A stretch of DNA of 64,000 bases, taken from contig CAXKWD010000009.1 of NCBI GenBank assembly GCA_964059195.1, positions 152,718,778 through 152,782,777 of the forward strand. Direction: 5' to 3'. The DNA comes from Ectobius pallidus. Its lineage: Eukaryota > Arthropoda > Insecta > Blattodea > Ectobiidae. This document shows, in pieces, positions 11,521-23,192 of the stretch. Numbering within the stretch: the first letter of the stretch is position 1; each line of letters begins with the position of its first letter. The notes beneath the pieces are model-generated. The model saw only the letters and a program-made list of their open reading frames with translations. It made no database searches and was not told the DNA's origin. Both the position numbers and the translations under genes were made by a program.

Positions 11521-13015
11521 ATTGTCCAATTGTGAGAAGTTGACAATGCATGGAATTTTCTGACCTATCTCTGAATTATTTATCTACTTATCCTGCATCT
11601 GGTTACAAAGATCAGGCAACCTAAAATCTAGCTATCTATATTTATAGTTGTCCATAATTTTGAAGTCTATGGAGCATCACCAATGGTATAAGTATGTACT
11701 AATTCATATGGTACTAATTAACATTTTTAATTATTTTCTTCACTGTACTATAATGAATCGTTTAAGTTATAAAGAAATGTTGCAATAGTCTGTAATCGTA
11801 GGTTAAGATTAGCTGATAAGAAAACAAACCAAGCTGCCTTGAACTTTCGGTATAAATAGTGAATAAACTAAAGTAAATTTAACTATTTTCCATACAGACG
11901 GAATCCTGTAAATTGTATTCTTACTAACTTATATATATTGTTACAAACATTATGGCACAAAGTGCGATTTGATAAATATACAGTTTGGGTCTATTTAAAG
12001 TACTGTACATCTAACTAGTATGCCTGTATAAGTTCCTATCACTAAAGGAAGCAGCAAGTACAGCAGAATTTAAATTAATGTTAATAGAATTACTGTTATA
12101 GCATCCAGAGCAGATCTAAGCTACGGTATTTCTAATGTTGAAGTTTAAGATTAAAAATATTTCACACCAATTACTATTGTAGCTATAAGTATTAGCCTAA
12201 CTTATAATATTATAATGTATTCCTCTTATTTCTAATAATAGTTAAATTGTATTCCTAGTTTAAACCTTAGTAGTAATTAACGTTACTTATATTTTTCTGT
12301 AGAATATAATCTAGTCTAATATAACCTAATTGTAAGTTTTGTCCATCATCAGGACTGTAGAGATGGAATGATCCTCTTCATAATTATAGGAACAAGGCAT
12401 GAAAATTAAATCTATTTAGAGAAACATCACAGTAAAAGCACACATTTCTGCTTAGGAATAATAGAATAATTTCTCTAGATTTTTACTATTGGTGCAAATT
12501 AATATTGATTTTCTTAAACTTTTTATACCTTGTCGGAGTGTGTTCAACTTCAGTTCCATTAAATATCTTTTCATATATACTGACCACAATTTAATGTGGA
12601 AGATAAAATAGCTAATGTTTGCAATACTGCATGCTTTGTAGAGAGAAAGAAAACTGCCTTCTATTTTAGTTAAGACGAACACTTGTTCAAACGCTCATTA
12701 TGCTATATTATAATTAATGTGACGTCCTATTTTCAGACTTAATCATTAACTTAACTAAAAGACTATGCGTTCTGATATATATGTAACTTTCATAAATATG
12801 AGTACTCAACTCTGTCAATAGAAACACTTCAACCGTTATGCCTATGCAAACAATGATATTTCCACTGTCTCTTTTTGCTCCATAGAATTCTGCAAACCTA
12901 ACACACCTATCTATTACTCCAAAGTGTCCTAGTTGTCTTTCCAGTTGCTTACGTTACTACCTCAACTTGGGTAAGTGCTCCCAGTTTGATCCTGTTTCTA
13001 TCTATTCCTCTATAT
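11521..13015. other. AT-rich DNA, no gene seen
   Basis: No coding feature, terminal repeat or second copy recognised in about 1.5 kb. Confidence 0.45.
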
Positions 13016-13290
13016 CAGTGGTTCCCAAACTTTTCAGTCCGCGGACCCCTTGAAAAAAATTAAAATTTCACGGTTCCCCTTTGGGTTTTGAAAAAAAAAA
13101 CTAAATAAATACTTTGATTCAAATGTATTAAATTCAATAGAAAAAATACCACTAATTTATCAATGGTAACAAGCAGAGTTTACTCCTTAATGTGAACAGT
13201 GAAGCTGCTTTAGAAGATATTATGTAATTTGAGAAAATTACGGGGTATCCCATTTCTTCTTAAACCGCCTGCGGACCCCCTATTCGTGTT
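13016..13290. mobile_element. hAT-like terminal fragment
   Basis: CAGTGGTTCCCAAACTTTT followed by CCGCGGACCCC looks like the outer end of a hAT-type MITE. A second CTGCGGACCCCC lies at about 13267. I could not find the opposite terminal repeat, so extent and orientation are uncertain. Confidence 0.4.
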
Positions 13291-13734
13291 CCTTCACAGA
13301 AAGAGCTATTTGTTTCTGATGCATTGCCTACCTATCACTTTAATCGTCCTCACTATTTTTCTAATCGATTTCATTACCTATCATCCTACCATAACTTACA
13401 CAAGCGCTCTCAGCTTTATCCTCGATTATCTGTGCCTCAGTAAAGAAATCCACACTATTTGAATTCTTTTACAGCTATAAACTCGAATTCACTGCCTAGC
13501 TGTCTCAGGAGTTGCCGTATAATATCACAGTTCAAGTGCAATTTATTCAAGTTAGTATACAAGCATATACTCAGCTGGTTAGGTAAGATATTAAGAATTA
13601 GATGAAATAGCATTTCTTTAAGCAATCACAGTTAACTGCATCCTTTTCTTTTAATAATATGTTTCTTTTCTTCTATATTTTTAAACACTTTTAATGCATT
13701 TAACATTCCTAAATATGAGCACATAATTCCGTCA
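13291..13734. other. Unassigned AT-rich DNA
   Basis: No supported feature. Confidence 0.4.
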
Positions 13735-14140
13735 CCTGAAACTACTGACCTAACAAACAAAGAGAACATTAGGAAGATCTTGGGCCTGACCAAAGAAAAT
13801 GGTGATTACAGAAAAAAAGACACATCATGAGCTATATAGACGTGCGGCAAAGATAACTGAACACTTTCTACGGTCACCCTACATGTATGAGCTTGGACTA
13901 TCCAGTCGGACTTTGTGTACTTTGTTTATAAGACTAAAGGAGAATTGTTCATTGAGGTGGAAGTGGTTCTCAAAGAAGTAGGATTACATCTCCAGAGAAA
14001 ACTGGAGAACTCCAGGGTTTTCAAGAAAAGACTTAACTGAAAACAAGCAGAAGTGGACTGAAAAGAGAAAGGAAACTCACTGAAGAAGAATCAGGGAATA
14101 TTGGGCGAAGGTTAAAGACCACAGCAAAAACAGTTGAAAT
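13735..14140 (+). pseudogene. LINE C-terminal fragment, plus strand
   Basis: Plus-strand reading gives ENIRKILGLTKENGDYR near 13765-13810, the post-RT region of a LINE polyprotein. Further on, out of frame, come KKRL and the basic tail REYWAKVKDH at about 14090-14130. The order and the SER/REYWA tail resemble the fragment at 40330-40806, so both may belong to one LINE family. Several stops and frameshifts; no RT core remains. Confidence 0.6.
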
Positions 14141-14488
14141 GATGTGGTGTATAACTGGTTGAATCAATATTTTAAGAAATACTAAGATCAGTGACACGGT
14201 TGCAACTAAAAGCAATTTATGTAATGTAAACCACTCAGTAGAAGGTGGCTTTTGAGTCTGGAAATCTTTATTGAAAATGGAGATAATGAAGCACTCTTAC
14301 ACAAAATGCCTTCTGAAAGTGTTAGTACAAACTACCCCAAATACCATGCACTACTCTAACTACTAATACAGGAAGAAGAAACTAGAAGTAACTACTGATA
14401 CAAGCGCTACTGGCAAGCAGTAACAATGCTTCATTCCATTCAAACAGGCTGTGGTATTTGTACAAGCCTGGGAATTACTGCTTTATAT
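14141..14488. other. Unassigned DNA before the right arm
   Basis: No feature recognised. Homology to the left arm starts at 14489. Confidence 0.4.
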
Positions 14489-15358
14489 GTGAGTGAGCTC
14501 GAAGGTTGATACTGTTTTCATCTTGCAAACAGCTCTAGAGGCACGTATTTTGTTGTAAAAATTTGAAAAATGCAGAAATCATTCACTTTGCAGAAAAATC
14601 GCAGAATAACTGATGGAATTATATTGGAAGCAATATGAAGTTGGCAACTATGATTTGATCATAGAAGGCAAACTCGTACACACTGAAAATGAGACTTCAT
14701 TTGCATTTCGCAAACAAAATAATACTGCGTAAATTAAAATTACTGTTTGCTGAAATAATTGTGAAATTCTAGATGAAATTGCAAATAGTAAAAATATCAA
14801 AGTGACTATACAAAGATTTGCAAAATCTGCCAAAAACATCCCACATCAGCACATGAGAAGGAAATCGCTCAATTAGTGAATACTGATGTGGTGTTTGTTA
14901 GTATAACAAGATACCCCTCTATCATATACAATTATCACACCACCTCCAGAGATGATCTCAACAGATATAGCAATATGGTAAGGAAAATAACATCACAATA
15001 CATCAGATGGGGATGCGAGTGGACGAATTAAAAAAATACTTACGAAGCCTCTGTTATATTTCTTTAACTCGCTATACGGAAAATATTAGAGGGGGAAGTC
15101 CACTAGCTAAAACAACGTTCAACGGAAATAATGTAGCAGAAATACTTAAAGTCAGGACAAATAGTTGTAGAAACTACATTCTCAGTAGCATTATTCAATT
15201 CTTGGTGCTGAATATAGAAGGCTATGACTAAAATGCAGGCAGATCTTTTAAACTTATGACTTTCTTTACCAGTACAAATTAACAAGGCATATTTGTCAAA
15301 TCACACTTACTTACCAACAATATAGACAATTCCTAACCAAGCTAAAGGAAGGTTATCT
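14489..15358. repeat. Segmental duplication block, right arm
   Basis: Partner of 4361-5229, offset by 10,128 bp. It starts GTGAGTGAGC, against GTGAATGAGC in the left arm. Near-identical except for point changes, a small deletion in the TCTACCAGCTCTAGAGG stretch and a 13-bp insertion near 14769. Confidence 0.85.
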
Positions 15359-15359
15359 A

Positions 15360-16590
15360 TTTTATGGAACCCAGTGCTTATATGAGTCGGCCATTCAACC
15401 CTGTTCTGTGCTAACACCATCCAACCGTCCCTTGCAAATACTACTTTCTTTAAATCTATCCTACTATCGTCCTACCACTTATGTCTAGGTGTTTCAAGTG
15501 GTCTATTCCCTTTGAGTATTCTTGTAAATATTTTTTAAATATGTGATGCATGCAACATGTTCAGCCTACTTTATCCTCCGCGATTTCATTACGCTTATTT
15601 CATTATAAGAACAGTACAGCACAGAGTTTTCTCCAGTCCCCGTTTTTATCTCTCTTAGGTCCATATATTTTCCTAAGCCCCCTGTTACTTTTAGATTGTG
15701 TCCTTCCCAAAGAGTAAGGGACCAGAAGCATAACTCTCTTATAAATATTTATTTTTTAATTTCTAGACATCAAAGTCTCTGAATTGCATAAAAACAGGTA
15801 TTTCCTGATTTTTGTTGATACTTAATTTCTACCTTAATATTAGTATTTGTATGAAATTATTGCTCCCACATGTGTGAACATCTGCACTTATTGTGTTTAC
15901 GTCATTACCCAACACACAAACATAATCTGCTAAAGCTAAAATCGGGTGACAGCCATTTAATTGTACACCTATCTTGTGGTCCTAAACTTCTGACGGCATA
16001 AGTAGAAAATAAAGGCGATAATGCAGGTCTGTGCTTCATGCCACTTTTAAATGCAAACCTATCTGATATGTGTTTCCCTATAGGTTTCATTTAGACACAT
16101 TTGCGTAAGCCTAACTAACTTTTTTGGTATCTCAAACTCAATGAGCTATTTTACAATTTTTCTTGCCTAACAAAATTTGGAAAAAGGAAAATATTTGATC
16201 ATTAGTTGAGCTGTTTTGCCTAAATCCACACTGGTGATCTCCAACAATTTCCTCCACAAATGGCGAAAAACTTGTGTTAACTATAGCTAAGGTATATTGA
16301 TTTTAATATATCAACTAAACAGTAGACTTTGACATAGCCTACGTGAAGTGAATATAAATACTCTTTTTTTCTTATTTACCAACTAATACTATTAATGACA
16401 TGTTTCTTACAGAATGCTTGTAAATAATACAAATAGGCTAATAATCATAATGATAATGATAATGATGATAACAACAACACTAATAATATTATAATACTAA
16501 CAATAAGGATGTCCATTTATGCTCATCCTATTTCGCTCCAAATCTTATGATGAAAACCAACTAATATAAGCTAAAAGACTTAGTATTAAA
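15360..16590 (-). pseudogene. Decayed LINE, right-arm copy
   Basis: Second copy of the minus-strand LINE at 5230-7480, without the internal 870-bp interruption. The minus strand shows the C-terminal block (about 15365-15600), a GLRKIYGPKRDKNGDWRKL stretch (15625-15680) and the RT motif-B loop FAFKSGMKHRPALSPLFS (about 16010-16065). In the motif-C region (about 15905-15960) the catalytic aspartates read LADYVC instead of an ADD core. Degenerate and inactive. Confidence 0.78.
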
Positions 16591-16900
16591 GCTTGCAATC
16601 AACTACTTTAAAGTAAAGTACTGCTACCATTAAAGTAACCCATAAACTTGATCCCCCCCTTTGGAATTTCTAACAGCATTGGAATAAGAATCTAAATTAA
16701 ATACTAATGATAATGATAAACATGCTCCATCTTAACTACGCGACACTCAAAAAGTAGGTGGTGTATTGTTTCTGTTCTTCTTCACATCTACACTAACAAT
16801 AATTGGGATTAATTCTTAACCTGACTAAATAAATATATGATGCTATACAGTTAGAACTTAAATACTTTCTTAAATTTATATATTTTTGAATATGTAATAT
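16591..16900. other. Unassigned linker
   Basis: AT-rich, no gene. The gypsy fragments present at this place in the left arm are absent. Confidence 0.4.
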
Positions 16901-18420
16901 TCTGACTTAATCTAATAATGGTAAAAATTAATTTTAAATCATATATTTGAGTGCAGTATGGGATGTACGCTTTTCTTATGGTGCTGCTGAGCCCAGATTG
17001 GTGTTGGTTCTCTTGGGTGATGGGTTTGTGGCTGTAGTTGTTCTGCTGCAGAAATATGAATAAGTGGTTTACTTTTCTTTGTAAGTTGCCATGGTACAGA
17101 TGCAAAACAATGGACAGGACAAATCATTTCTGTGGCTTTTGGCATTCGTATTGATGTGCATGGATTTACTGTAAAATTCATTTCCCACACAACCATAATC
17201 TTTTTTGTACATGGAGGTGTCCAGGAATGGAAGACGACCTTCCTTCTCCACTTCCTTGGTGAGTTGTTGCTCTGATGGATGCTGTTAAGATGTTGTAGCA
17301 ACTGCAGTATGCGTTCTTGTCCATGTGGCCAGATTGTGCATGAAGAAGATGGCCATTGCTGGCGAAAGGAGAGAGTCCATAGCTATCAGGTCTGTTTGTT
17401 CATACATTTCTCCACTGCAGCTAAAGTAGGTAGAATGGTTTAACAACATCAGTGGGAATTTCTTGGGACAGAAGTTGTAAGATTTCCATGAACAGAAACT
17501 TAGTGATTAGTGATATATGTCAAGACTAACTAGATGATTAGTCAAGGTTATTCTGATGTTCTTCAGGGTCTTTTCCTCTCCATTTCTATACGTCAAAATT
17601 GAATCACGAGTAAAATTCTAAATGTCTGTGTCTTATTGTACTCTGTATTATTTTGTTCTAATGCATTTTGTATGAGTGTGTACTGTATGTATAGGTATGT
17701 CTTGTTTAATATTTTTTTAGTTCTTAAGTATGACGAAGCCTTTGAATTCCTGTAATCCCTAATGGTGAATAAAAATATTATTATTATAACAAACTCTGTT
17801 GAATTCCTTCAGTAAGAAGTTGGGCCAGTCGATAAGTGGGGGATCCAACGGTGCTGACTACAGCTATAGCATCTTCTTGTTGATCTTCCTTAATCTGTAG
17901 AATCTAGATGGCACAGCTGATTGTAGAAAATTTTCCATGTTTCAGAAGCTCTCATCAAGATAAATGGATCTTCCAGAGGAAGGCATGAGTAATGCTGAAG
18001 TCCTTTTCATGATGCTTCTGGTCAGGTCACAGGCTACTTTCTGGTAAGTGGGATCTGCTAATAAACACCAAGGTCTTCTGGTGGTAACATGCCAAGTTGA
18101 GTATGACTGTAGCATTTTCCTTATGTGATGCGAGGACCATAATTTCCCTAAAGCCAAGTTTCATTTCTGTGATGTTGGCATTAAAAGCATGGCAGCTTTG
18201 ATGACCAACGTACTTACATCACTTCGTCGTGTGGAAGTGTCTTGATAGCATGTCCCACTCTACTAATGACCTCTGCTGTGCAAAGTTTACTATGTACCAA
18301 GGCCAAGTTGAGATCTCCGGCAAGTACAGATGTCGAGTGTCTTTTGGAAAGAGATTTACAACAGGCTTAAAGTTGTCCAGTTGTGAGAAGTTGACAACTT
18401 GTAGAATTTTCTGATCTGTC
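16900..18420 (-). pseudogene. Penelope-like element RT, right-arm copy
   Basis: Minus strand: N-terminal VVNLSKRHSTSVLAGDLN-type block (about 18305-18360), LLADPTYQKVACDLT (about 18015-18070), motif-B region at about 17340-17400, IWPHGQERI (about 17305-17335), MEKEGRLPFLDTSMYKKDYG (about 17190-17251) and a C-terminal AYIPYCTQIYDLK block (about 16935-16980). The region between motif B and IWPHG is missing, as in the left-arm copy, so the catalytic Y-x-D-D is absent. The element is also split at 17577-17789 by another insertion. Confidence 0.85.
17577..17789 (+). mobile_element. 5'-truncated retroposon 3' end with ATT tail
   Basis: Absent from the equivalent point of the left-arm element (near 10915). 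It ends with AATAAAAATATTATTATTAT, a poly(A)-signal-like word plus ATT repeats, typical of a LINE/SINE 3' end. Clade unknown. It dates after the segmental duplication. Confidence 0.65.
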
Positions 18421-18716
18421 TCTTGGAATTACTTTTCTACTTACAAAGAGATGAAATTTTCTATACAGTCATGGTCAGTTGGTCTCAGTCGAAGAGTTAG
18501 CAGGGTTTTGGAGACACAGTCTAGCTGGAAATATTTGTATTTGATCCTCGCCTATAGTGGAATCCTCGTGCAGTGATAAATTGTTCAAATCTTCGCAGAG
18601 TTGATGTGATACCGAATAGTAATAAAGGTAGGAACAACAATGTGGTGAAGAGATTTTCATAGAAAAGTTAGCTGGCAGAATAAGGTATGTGAAAGTTGAA
18701 ACTTCCTGTAGATCGC
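18421..18716. other. Unassigned DNA
   Basis: No feature recognised between the Penelope fragment and the dispersed repeat at 18717. Confidence 0.4.
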
Positions 18717-18840
18717 TGACACAATTATTTATGTGGTCCTAATAATGCTTAAATTCCATAAATTCCATTTTTTAAATAATGCTACTTATTGTCATTTTTG
18801 TGTAATTTAAAGCACATCTTCAATTTAAACACTTTGAAAA
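18717..18840 (+). repeat. Dispersed ~120-bp repeat
   Basis: Inverted partner of 5640-5765; shares CACAATTATTTATGTGGTCC. It runs directly into the first ~150-bp satellite copy. Confidence 0.65.
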
Positions 18841-20477
18841 AAACTCTCACTACTTTTGTCTTCATTATATTTAGCAATAGTTAAATTTTGCACAAGAAAA
18901 TGTATGTCATGGTCGTTAATAAAAGCAGTCTTTTTATTCTAAACACAATTCACTTTTATTTATTTCCATCTTGAATTTCAACACTTTGAAACACACTCAC
19001 ACTACTTCCCTCTTCATTATAGTTGGCTATAGTTAAATTTTGCACATGAAAACGGTTAAAATCGCCGTGACTACGGGCTCAACCAATGGCAGAGTAGGTG
19101 GGACAGTTCAACAAAGGGAGAAGCAACGAAATAGTTCTTTCCCACAGTAAGAAGCAGACTAAAGGATAAACTAGACTTGACACCACACTTAACAGCATTT
19201 TTGACAGGACATGGTAGACTAAGGAGCTACTTCCACCAATTCAAAATAATGGAAAGTGCCAAGTGCGTGTGTGGGTTAGGCGAACAAACAGTTGACCACT
19301 TGATTTATGAGTGTCCAAAACTTAAAACTCAACGACAAACATTTAAAATAAGTGTCACAAGATGTGGGCAGGCATGCCAGTAAGGAAAAGTGAAATTTTT
19401 AAAAGACACAAAAGAAGTTTTCTAAGTTTTGTAAATAAAATTAATTTGGAAGAACTAAGTGAAATTGGTTAGTGAGCAGGTATATATAGATATAACGGTA
19501 GAGATAAGTACCATAGTAACAATAATAAATAATAATTAGGGGAACAGTTTAGTAGCAATGATTAAAGTAACAAAAAATCTAGAAATTGTAAATAGTAAAT
19601 TAAGTTCTAGTTATAACCTGAAATTTTCTAACTGTAACTAAAGGGATAAAAAAAACTGAAATTGAATATGACATTTGTCTGGAAAAAATCAACTGTAAAT
19701 AACATATGTACTGTTACTCAGTAATGGGGCATGTGGATAATTGAATAAATGAATAAAAAATCGCCGTGATTAAAGGCAATCTTTTCATTTGAAACACAAG
19801 TCACTTTTATTTATTTTCATCTTGAGTTTCAACACTTTGAAACAAACTCACACTAAGTTACTTTACTCTTCACTATAGTTGGCTATAGTGAAATTTTGCA
19901 CCTGAAAACGGTTACAATCGCCGAATTAAAGGCAGTCTTTTCATTCGAAACACAAGTCACTTTTATTAATTTCCATCTGGAATTTCAACACTTTGAAACA
20001 AACTTACACTACGTTCTTCTTCATTATAGTTGGCTATAGTTTCACTTCTATCACGAAAACGGATGCCATCGCTGTGATTAAAGGCCTTTTTTTATTCCAA
20101 ACAAACTCACTTTTATTTATTTCCATCTTGAATTTCAATACTTTGGAACAAAATCACATTACTTTATTCTTCATTATAGTTGGCTATAGTGTAATGTCTC
20201 AAACGAAAACAGATGTCATCACCGTGCTTTAAGGCACACTTTTTATTCTAAACACAGCTCACTTTTATACTTTTATATAATTCCATCTTGAATTTAAACA
20301 CTTTGAAATAAACTCACACTAATTTTATCTTCATTATAGTTGGCAGTAGTTAAATTTTGCACAAGAAAATCGATGTCATGGTCGCAAAAATAGGCAGTGT
20401 TTTTATCCTAAACAAAGTTCCCTTTTATTTATTTTCACCTTGAATTTCAACACTTTCAAACACACTCACACTACTTT
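18823..20477 (+). repeat. Diverged ~150-bp satellite array (with one LINE inserted)
   Basis: About six imperfect copies of the unit that dominates the right half of the window. Each carries TTCATTATAGTTGGCTATAG, then AAATTTCGATCACGAAAACG, ATTAAAGGCA, ACTCACTTTTATTTATTTCC, then AATTTCAACACTTTGAAACA. Spacing is 145-160 bp. Copies here are more diverged than in the 5-kb units. Split by a LINE at 19074-19756. Confidence 0.9.
19074..19756 (+). mobile_element. 5'-truncated LINE inserted in the satellite
   Basis: 683 bp flanked by 16-bp repeats AAAATCGCCGTGACTA (19058-19073) and AAAATCGCCGTGATTA (19757-19772), one mismatch; the right repeat continues the satellite. The frame 19177-19383 encodes the C-terminal RNase H-adjacent part of an R1/I-like LINE. 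It has LTAFLTGHGRLRSYF and a zinc-knuckle-like C-V-C-G...DHLIYEC. The 3' end is AAT-rich (GAATAAATGAATAAAAAA). The protein is truncated upstream. Confidence 0.82.
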
Positions 20478-21060
20478 TAAACCGTCTGGGCCTTACATCA
20501 TTTGGGCCTCCCAACATCTGCGACTTGCGCCATTCGGGTGAAGGGAAAAGTGGAAATAGCCTATTAGTGAAGCAACTTAAGCCGATTTGGGATTAGTTGA
20601 CTAAGACATATAATGAAATTACAGAGATTTTAATTTAAGATCTCATTGAGCTGGAACTGCACAGAAAATGCATGTAGAGTTGGATCTGATGAAATATCCG
20701 ACGGGTCATGGACAATAAACAGTTAAGATTATTGGGGAATATGAAATACTGAGCATGTGGTATCGGAGACTACATCAAATTAGGCAAATTGGAAATATGA
20801 TACGAGACGGCCATATATGGAATTTGTTGGACGAGTTTCTCCGGAAAAAAAAAGGAAGACTGTTAAAATAGCAAACACAGACAAAGACATAAACTCCTAA
20901 CTCAGATGAACATATGCCTTTATACACAGATATCACATACTGGCTTCCAATGTCCGACCTTCAAACCGTTTAAGCATTGCAGAGTGGGCCTCGCACCTTT
21001 CGGGCTTCGCTCCGCCCCGGTATTAAACCGTCTGGGCCTTGCACATGAGAATCCATCTGA
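20478..21060. other. Segment bounded by a direct repeat, contains BEL/Pao Gag-like remnant
   Basis: TTAAACCGTCTGGGCCTTAC at 20477 and the same word with one change (CCTTGC) at about 21025 bracket about 545 bp. Between them, 20540-20880 shows weak homology to the Gag remnants of the 5-kb units. There is a CATTGAGCTGGAACTGCACAG stretch, matched at 31925-31950, and a segment resembling GTCCGCTATTCATGGATACT of 44780. The repeats could be short LTR remnants or a local duplication. Confidence 0.45.
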
Positions 21061-21201
21061 TAACTATATGTAGACTGTTTTCTCTCAGCGTAACTCACTT
21101 ACAATCATTCCTTTGTATTTTGAATTTGAACACATTAAATAAACTCACATTGGCATTGTCAACATGAAATCAGGGGTTATTATCATTATTGTTGTTATTA
21201 A

Positions 21202-21238
<37 letters not shown>

Positions 21239-21660
21239 CATTAAGGAACTAACACATTATATGAACGTTAGGAATCATAAGCCCACAAATTATATAAACA
21301 ATAACAATTGCAAGTGGACTTGAAATTAGCATGACGTTATGTTCCGTTTGGAAATTTTAATATTATGTTCGCTACTTATATAAGTAGCTTAGTGCAGTTG
21401 TGTACTGCAGCCCTCCCTCTCCCCCGGAGTGCCAAGCAATTAAGCCATATCTCCGGACTTACCAAAATCTGGTACCAAAAAAAATGTTAATACGTATTTT
21501 ATGTTTTTTATTATTTACTGTAATGCAGTATTATAATGTACTGTTATTTATATATTAATAATACTGTGATTTACTTCAGTTACGTTTAAGCTATAACTGT
21601 AGAATATATGGACTGAAAATGAGACCACATTTCATATTAGGTAATAAATCTTAATCTTAA
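21061..21660. repeat. Very diverged satellite copy plus TTA microsatellite
   Basis: 21080-21155 keeps the order AACTCACTT, TTTTGAATTT, AACACATT, ATAAACTCACA of the 150-bp unit but is strongly diverged. An ATT/TTA run lies at 21186-21238. Nothing else recognised. Confidence 0.45.
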
Positions 21661-21984
21661 TCTCTATATATATAAAAGGCTTTGTCCTGACTGACTGACT
21701 GAATGACAGGAATCAACGTACAGCCTAAACTATAACAGGTAGAGACTTGGAATTTTGACAGTACCTTCGCTTCATAATGTAGGTGCTCACTAAGAAAGGA
21801 TTTTGAAAAATTCTGATTCTAAATGCCAAAAATTAAATGTTTTTGAAAATACTTAATCCCTTTTTACATAGAATTATCAAAACAAATTCACAGAACGTAT
21901 TGTTACCAGTGGTATCAGGTGGGCTTGGATTAAATTAAATGGATGTTTGACAAATTAGAGAAGGTATCATTATAATTCATATTA
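21661..21984 (+). mobile_element. Helitron 5' end, second subfamily
   Basis: Starts with TCTCTATATATATAAAAGGC next to an A, the usual Helitron 5' context (A|TC). It then has a CTGA repeat (CTGACTGACTGACTG) and runs into a different Helitron at 21985 without a 3' end of its own. It is probably the host or relic into which that copy inserted, or a chimaeric 5' end. Confidence 0.65.
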
Positions 21985-22482
21985 CCTATATTAATAAAAG
22001 GAATTCTCCTCGATCTACTGAACGCAGAGATCTGAAATTTTAAACATAGGTGTGCTGAAGGGTCGGAAAATGCACCTCAAAGCCGGAATTTTAATTTTAG
22101 TTTTCGTTCGTGAGTTATGAGTGAAAAACTGGCAAAAAACGTTCAAAACATAAGTTTTCAGTTATACATTTCAATGTCAAATCAATTACAGTTGGCTTTG
22201 GCTATTTTTGTCAAACCTTGAAAACAAAACTTTTGCGATCGCTTGAATGTTGTAAGCCCTAAATATGGTCAAACGTTGTTTTATTTGGACGAATCTCACT
22301 ATACAGAGGTTTTCTTGGCCAAGAAACTCGAATCTGAGGTCGCTTTTACCAGTCGATGCTATCTGATCGTGGTATGTAGTCCATGCGATTTAGGTGTTAA
22401 TAAATGTAATGATTTAACTATTATGCTCTTAATTTTTAATTCTTGAAATAATTATCGCGGGGAAGCCGCGGGCACATGCTAG
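21985..22482 (+). mobile_element. Non-autonomous Helitron
   Basis: The 5' end is CTATATTAATAAAAGG (the leading TC is altered). The body matches the copies at 23193-26682 (CGCAGAGATCTGAAATTTTA, GTGAGTTATGAGTGAAAAAC). The 3' end is a short hairpin (CGCGG...CCGCG) followed by GGCACATGCTAG|T, the Helitron CTAG terminus. The 67-residue frame inside is not conserved in the other copies. Confidence 0.82.
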
Positions 22483-22524
22483 TCTTAGCATACATGGTAA
22501 GTGTTCTGCAGTATTTATATTCTA

Positions 22525-22820
22525 AACATACCCGATTTCCATCTTTAATGTCAACACTTTGAAACAAACTCACACTACTTTATTTTTCCTTACAGTTGCC
22601 TATAGTTAAATTTCGATCACGAAAACGGATGCCATCGCTGTGATTAAAGGCCTTTTCTTTATTCTAAACAAACTCATTTTTATTTATCTCCATCTTGAAT
22701 TTCAACACTTTGAAACCAAATCACACCACTTTATTCTTCATTATAGTTGGCTATATTGTTATTTCTCAAACGAAAACAGATGAAGTCACCGTGGTTACAG
22801 GCACTCTTTTTATTCGCAGA
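22525..22820 (+). repeat. ~150-bp satellite, about two copies
   Basis: Begins inside a unit (CCGATTTCCATC...) and ends at ...CTCTTTTTATTCGCAGACC, where it joins the LINE endonuclease fragment. The same joint recurs at about 27367, so satellite and LINE fragment were duplicated together. Confidence 0.88.
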
Positions 22821-23192
22821 CCTCAATTAAGTCAATAGGGGAATCAGAATAAACAAAAATAAACATCATCCTATGGACCGCAGACGGAATCAAAAACGCA
22901 TTTAATCTAACACCAACTGAAATATTACAAAACATGGACCAAGCAATTTTAACGGAACCTTTTCTGACGAAAGAATGGCAATACCCAGAATTCTACAATT
23001 TTCACCTAATGGCAAAGAAGGGTGAGGTGTATCCATACTACTAAAACCATGGATGACCACCACAAAAAAGTAATTAAACAAGAAAATAGTATGCTAGTAG
23101 AAACTTCGAACATAAATATAATTGCAGCATATTTTCAACCACACTCAAAGACAGTAGAAATCATTTATGAAATAATGACCCTCATCAAACAA
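22815..23192 (+). pseudogene. LINE endonuclease fragment, copy A, first half
   Basis: Plus-strand remnant of an APE-type LINE endonuclease. The second half resumes after the Helitron array at 26683-26960 with the catalytic-type motif AGDLNCRID (about 26706-26732) and STIDIVLTRG (about 26840-26870). Copy B (27371-27647, 30163-30357, 30758-30935) is closely similar and lacks the Helitrons, so the joint is known to the base. Stops and a frame change occur near 23030-23095 in both copies, so it was already a pseudogene when duplicated. Confidence 0.8.

Noticed and set aside
7520..13040. CAGTAGTTCCCAAACC (7520) and CAGTGGTTCCCAAAC (13016) as the two ends of one hAT element
   Set aside because: They point the same way and are separated by gypsy and Penelope sequence; not an inverted pair.
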